A stretch of 15,255 bases of DNA from Alphaproteobacteria bacterium. Lineage in GTDB: Bacteria; Pseudomonadota; Alphaproteobacteria; ATCC43930; CGMCC-115725. Under the pieces are notes generated by a model. The model saw nothing but the letters and a program-made list of their open reading frames with translations. It did no database searches and was not told the origin of the DNA. The translations under genes and the position numbers were made by a program. This document shows positions 12,940-15,255 of the stretch, piece after piece; positions within the stretch are counted from its first letter, which is position 1, and every line of letters begins with the position of its first letter. The DNA lies in assembly GCA_030039815.1 (NCBI GenBank), contig JASHUW010000340.1:1-15255 (forward strand). The letters run 5' to 3'.

Positions 12940-14778
12940 ATGCGGGCGATGACGATGACGAAATGGGCAAGGGGATCTTCGATCGGGCGGGGGGCGCGCA
13001 TGCTGGCGCTTGTCGCGTGCGGCGCCTGGGTGCTGCCGGCCGGGGCCGCGCCAACGCCTGCCGCGAGCGAAAGCAAGCTTCCCGCTGCGGCATCGGCGGC
13101 CGCAGCAGATCTTTACGGCGATTATCTCGCCGGCCGGCACGCCGAACAAATCCGCGACTATTCGGCCGCCGCGTCGTGGTTCGAGAAAGCGATCGCCTCC
13201 GATCCCAACTCTCCCGAGCTCATCAGCCGTACTTTCCTGATGGCGGTCGGTGCGGGCAATTTCGACCGGGCGAAGCCGCTCGCCGTCGAAGAGCTGAAGA
13301 TTGATCCGACCGATGCGCTTGCCGGGCTGGTGATGCTCGTCGACCGGCTCAAGGCGGGCGACACTGCGGGCGCGCTCAAATATGCCGCGGCGCTGCCTTC
13401 GGACGGGGTGCATCGCTTTATCGGTCCGCTGGCGCTTGCCTGGACGCGGATGGCGGCAGGCGATCCGCAAGGCGCGGATGCGGCGCTGCAGCAGCTCGAC
13501 AAGTTCAATGGATTCAAGCCCCTGAAAGATTTCCAACTCGGCCTGCTCTACGATTTCGCCGGTCAGGCCGACAAGGCCGAGTCGTATTTCGTCAAGACCC
13601 TTGCCGATAACGACCAGCTCAACTGGCGGTTGACCGACGCGATCGCCAATTTCTATGAGCGGCACGGCAAGGCCGACAAGGCGAAGGCGCTCTACCAGAA
13701 ATTCATCGACCAGAATGTCGGCAGCGAGATCGCCCAGACGGTGCTCGCTGCGCGACCGCCGGGCGTGCCGAAGGCGATGATTGGCTCCGCCACCGACGGG
13801 TTGGCCGAGGCCATGTTCGACTTGGCAAGCGTGCTCAACCAAACCGAGACGATCGACCTGGCGCTGATCTACGACCGATTCGCGCTGTGGCTGCAGCCCG
13901 ATTTCCGCCTGGCGCAGTTGCTGCTCGCCGATGTGCTCTCGACCCAGAACGAGCCGGCGCAAAGCCTTGCCGTGTTGCAGGCGATCCCCAAGAATTCGCC
14001 CTATTCCTGGTCCGCGCGGCTGAGGGCTGCCGCCGACCTCGACGATCTCGATCGTTCCGACGAAGCGATCGCTCAGCTGAAGGCGATGGCCGCCGAGCAG
14101 CCGAAGACGATCGGCGCCGACGTCCAGCTCGGCGACATCCTGCGCAACAAGAAGCGTTATGACGAGGCGGCCTCCGCCTATGACGAGGCGATCGAGCGCG
14201 CCAAGGCCGATGGCATGCCCGACCGCTGGGCCCTATTCTACGACCGCGGCGTCTCTTACGAGCGCGCCGGCGATTGGCCGAAGGCCGAGGCCGATCTCGA
14301 GCACGCGCTGTCCTTGAAGCCCGACCAGCCGCTGATCCTCAATTATCTCGGCTATTCCTGGATCGACCGCGGCGAGAAGCTCGATCAGGGCCTCAAGATG
14401 ATCGAAAAGGCGGTCGAGCTGCGGCCCGAGGACGGCTACATCGTCGATAGCCTCGGTTGGGCGCATTACCGCATGGGCGATTACGCCAGCGCGGTTGAAT
14501 ATCTCGAACGCGCGGTCGAGCTAGTGCCGTCGGATTCGACGATCAACAACCATCTGGGCGACGCCTACTGGCGCACGGGGCGGCTCACTGAGGCGCGCTA
14601 TCAGTGGCGGCGGGCGCTGCAATTCGGGCCGGACAAGGACGATATCCAGCCGCTCGAAACCAAGCTCGAAAAGGGCCTCGGGCCGCCCTCGACCCCGGCT
14701 TCAGCGACGCCTGCGGCGCCTGCTTCCGGCGCGCCGACGCCGGCCGCGCCGAACCAGCCGGCGGAGCGCGGCGGCTGA
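12940..14778 (+). CDS. Secreted tetratricopeptide-repeat protein
   Basis: The 612-residue protein has an N-terminal signal peptide: a basic n-region (KWARGSSIGRGAR, about 8-20), a hydrophobic core MLALVACGAWVLPAGA (about 21-36) and an Ala-rich cleavage region. The LVAC string resembles a lipobox, but the hydrophobic core continues past the Cys, so type I cleavage is likelier. The mature part is helical repeats throughout. The clearest TPRs are at about 57-92 and four in tandem at about 428-567, containing YDRGVSYERAGDWPKAEADL, YLGYSWIDRGEKLDQGL, SLGWAHYRMGDYASAVEYLE and HLGDAYWRTGRLTEARYQW. The C-terminal 35 or so residues are Pro/Ala-rich. TPRs mediate protein-protein contacts; no enzymatic domain is seen and the partner is unknown. 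Several ATGs (12940, 12949, 12955, 13000) could start it, none with a clear Shine-Dalgarno. It overlaps ispE. Confidence 0.87.
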   Translation: MRAMTMTKWARGSSIGRGARMLALVACGAWVLPAGAAPTPAASESKLPAAASAAAADLYGDYLAGRHAEQIRDYSAAASWFEKAIASDPNSPELISRTFLMAVGAGNFDRAKPLAVEELKIDPTDALAGLVMLVDRLKAGDTAGALKYAAALPSDGVHRFIGPLALAWTRMAAGDPQGADAALQQLDKFNGFKPLKDFQLGLLYDFAGQADKAESYFVKTLADNDQLNWRLTDAIANFYERHGKADKAKALYQKFIDQNVGSEIAQTVLAARPPGVPKAMIGSATDGLAEAMFDLASVLNQTETIDLALIYDRFALWLQPDFRLAQLLLADVLSTQNEPAQSLAVLQAIPKNSPYSWSARLRAAADLDDLDRSDEAIAQLKAMAAEQPKTIGADVQLGDILRNKKRYDEAASAYDEAIERAKADGMPDRWALFYDRGVSYERAGDWPKAEADLEHALSLKPDQPLILNYLGYSWIDRGEKLDQGLKMIEKAVELRPEDGYIVDSLGWAHYRMGDYASAVEYLERAVELVPSDSTINNHLGDAYWRTGRLTEARYQWRRALQFGPDKDDIQPLETKLEKGLGPPSTPASATPAAPASGAPTPAAPNQPAERGG

Positions 14779-15255
14779 GCGAAGCCCTCTCCGGCGCGGC
14801 GGTCACCGCCTTCGCGCCCGCCAAGATCAACCTGTACCTGCACGTTGTCGGCCGCCGCGCCGACGGCTTCCACCTGCTCGACAGCCTCGTCGCGTTCGCC
14901 GATATCGGCGACAAAGTGTCCGCCGCGCCGGCCGAGGCGCTGTCGCTCACCGTCACCGGGCCAGAAGCAGCGTCGCTGGAAGGGCTTGGCGGCGACAATC
15001 TCGTGCTTCGGGCCGCTCACGCTCTCGCCGCGCATTACGGCATCGCCAAGGGCGCTGCGCTCCGCCTCGACAAGCAGCTGCCGGTGGCTTCGGGGATCGG
15101 TGGCGGGTCGAGCGACGCGGCGGCGGCGCTGCGCGCGCTCGCCACGCTGTGGGGCGTGCCGCTCGACGCCGCCGCGAAAGGGATCGCCGCGTCGCTCGGC
15201 GCCGACGTCCCGGCCTGTATTGACGCGAGACCGGTCTGGGTAAGCGGCATCGGCG
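14775..15255 (+). CDS. ispE: 4-diphosphocytidyl-2-C-methyl-D-erythritol kinase (partial, cut by window end)
   Basis: The frame encodes the N-terminal half of a GHMP kinase. FAPAKINLYLHVVGRRADGF contains the conserved PAKIN lysine, DGFHLLDSLVAFADIGD follows, the ATP-binding glycine-rich motif is PVASGIGGGSSDAAAALRAL, and the catalytic Asp lies in LGADVPACI. IspE phosphorylates CDP-methylerythritol in the non-mevalonate isoprenoid pathway. The sequence runs off the window at 15255. No ATG, GTG or TTG lies in this frame near the start. The best candidate is CTG at 14775, which overlaps the TGA of the TPR gene (CTGA) and has GGAG at 14763-14766 with an 8-nt spacer; the product would begin (M)SEALSGAAVTAFAPAK, a normal N-terminus for this enzyme. 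Translation is then probably coupled to the TPR gene. Confidence 0.93.
   Translation, partial: MSEALSGAAVTAFAPAKINLYLHVVGRRADGFHLLDSLVAFADIGDKVSAAPAEALSLTVTGPEAASLEGLGGDNLVLRAAHALAAHYGIAKGAALRLDKQLPVASGIGGGSSDAAAALRALATLWGVPLDAAAKGIAASLGADVPACIDARPVWVSGIG

Noticed and set aside
12940..13050. Lipoprotein signal (LVAC) in the TPR protein
   Set aside because: Only about six hydrophobic residues precede the Cys and the hydrophobic core continues after it, which fits ordinary signal peptidase I cleavage better.
12910..13962. Long minus-strand open frame of about 350 codons opposite the TPR gene
   Set aside because: It is antisense to a clear TPR coding sequence and has no recognisable domain.

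Overview
The window looks like chromosomal DNA of a high-GC alphaproteobacterium. The evidence is the strong G/C bias at third codon positions, a Rhodobacter-type phosphatidylethanolamine N-methyltransferase, a two-domain cold-shock protein, an ETF-ubiquinone oxidoreductase, and GC-rich palindromic repeats of the kind scattered through alphaproteobacterial genomes. The order is a guess: the (UDG-moaB)/(ETF-QO-TPR-ispE) arrangement recalls Rhodospirillales-like bacteria. I see no phage, insertion-sequence, CRISPR or toxin-antitoxin genes.

Layout. (1) 1-167: non-coding, with small hairpins. (2) 168-1186: a MarR regulator (-) divergent from a MaoC-type dehydratase (+), with a perfect 16-bp palindrome between them. 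(3) 1204-1331: tRNA-Gly(CCC) (-), its CCA encoded, with a candidate promoter. (4) 1527-4680: a double cold-shock-domain protein (+), a PmtA-like methyltransferase (+), a flavodoxin-fold FMN reductase (-) and a class I aminotransferase (+). (5) 4790-9737: an accessory-looking enzyme block with a hydantoinase/carbamoylase-type Zn amidohydrolase (-), an exported LTxxQ (Spy/CpxP-like) protein (+), an M81/MlrC-family metallopeptidase (+), a ketopantoate reductase-family enzyme (-) and a carboxymuconolactone decarboxylase-family protein (+). Hairpins or repeats fill most of the gaps. (6) 9741-11183: a uracil-DNA glycosylase and moaB in a tight minus-strand operon. (7) 11259-15255: ETF-QO, a secreted TPR protein and ispE (cut by the window edge), probably one plus-strand transcript.

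How the genes work together. Two sets look co-transcribed: UDG-moaB (3-nt gap) and ETF-QO-TPR-ispE (37-nt gap, then a stop/start overlap). ETF-QO passes electrons from flavoprotein dehydrogenases to ubiquinone; ispE is a non-mevalonate isoprenoid enzyme. The MarR/MaoC pair looks like a locally regulated acyl-CoA step. The amidohydrolase and M81 enzyme both act on amide-type bonds in their families, so region 5 may serve catabolism of an amide or peptide-like compound; this is inference only.

Most unusual points: ispE has no ATG, GTG or TTG start and seems to begin at a CTG overlapping the upstream TGA; the UDG carries a GC-rich palindromic repeat inserted in frame in its linker and lacks two of the four usual Fe-S cysteines; the M81 gene starts directly at the foot of a perfect 13-bp hairpin with no visible Shine-Dalgarno sequence. 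I did not find a clearly new multi-gene system.
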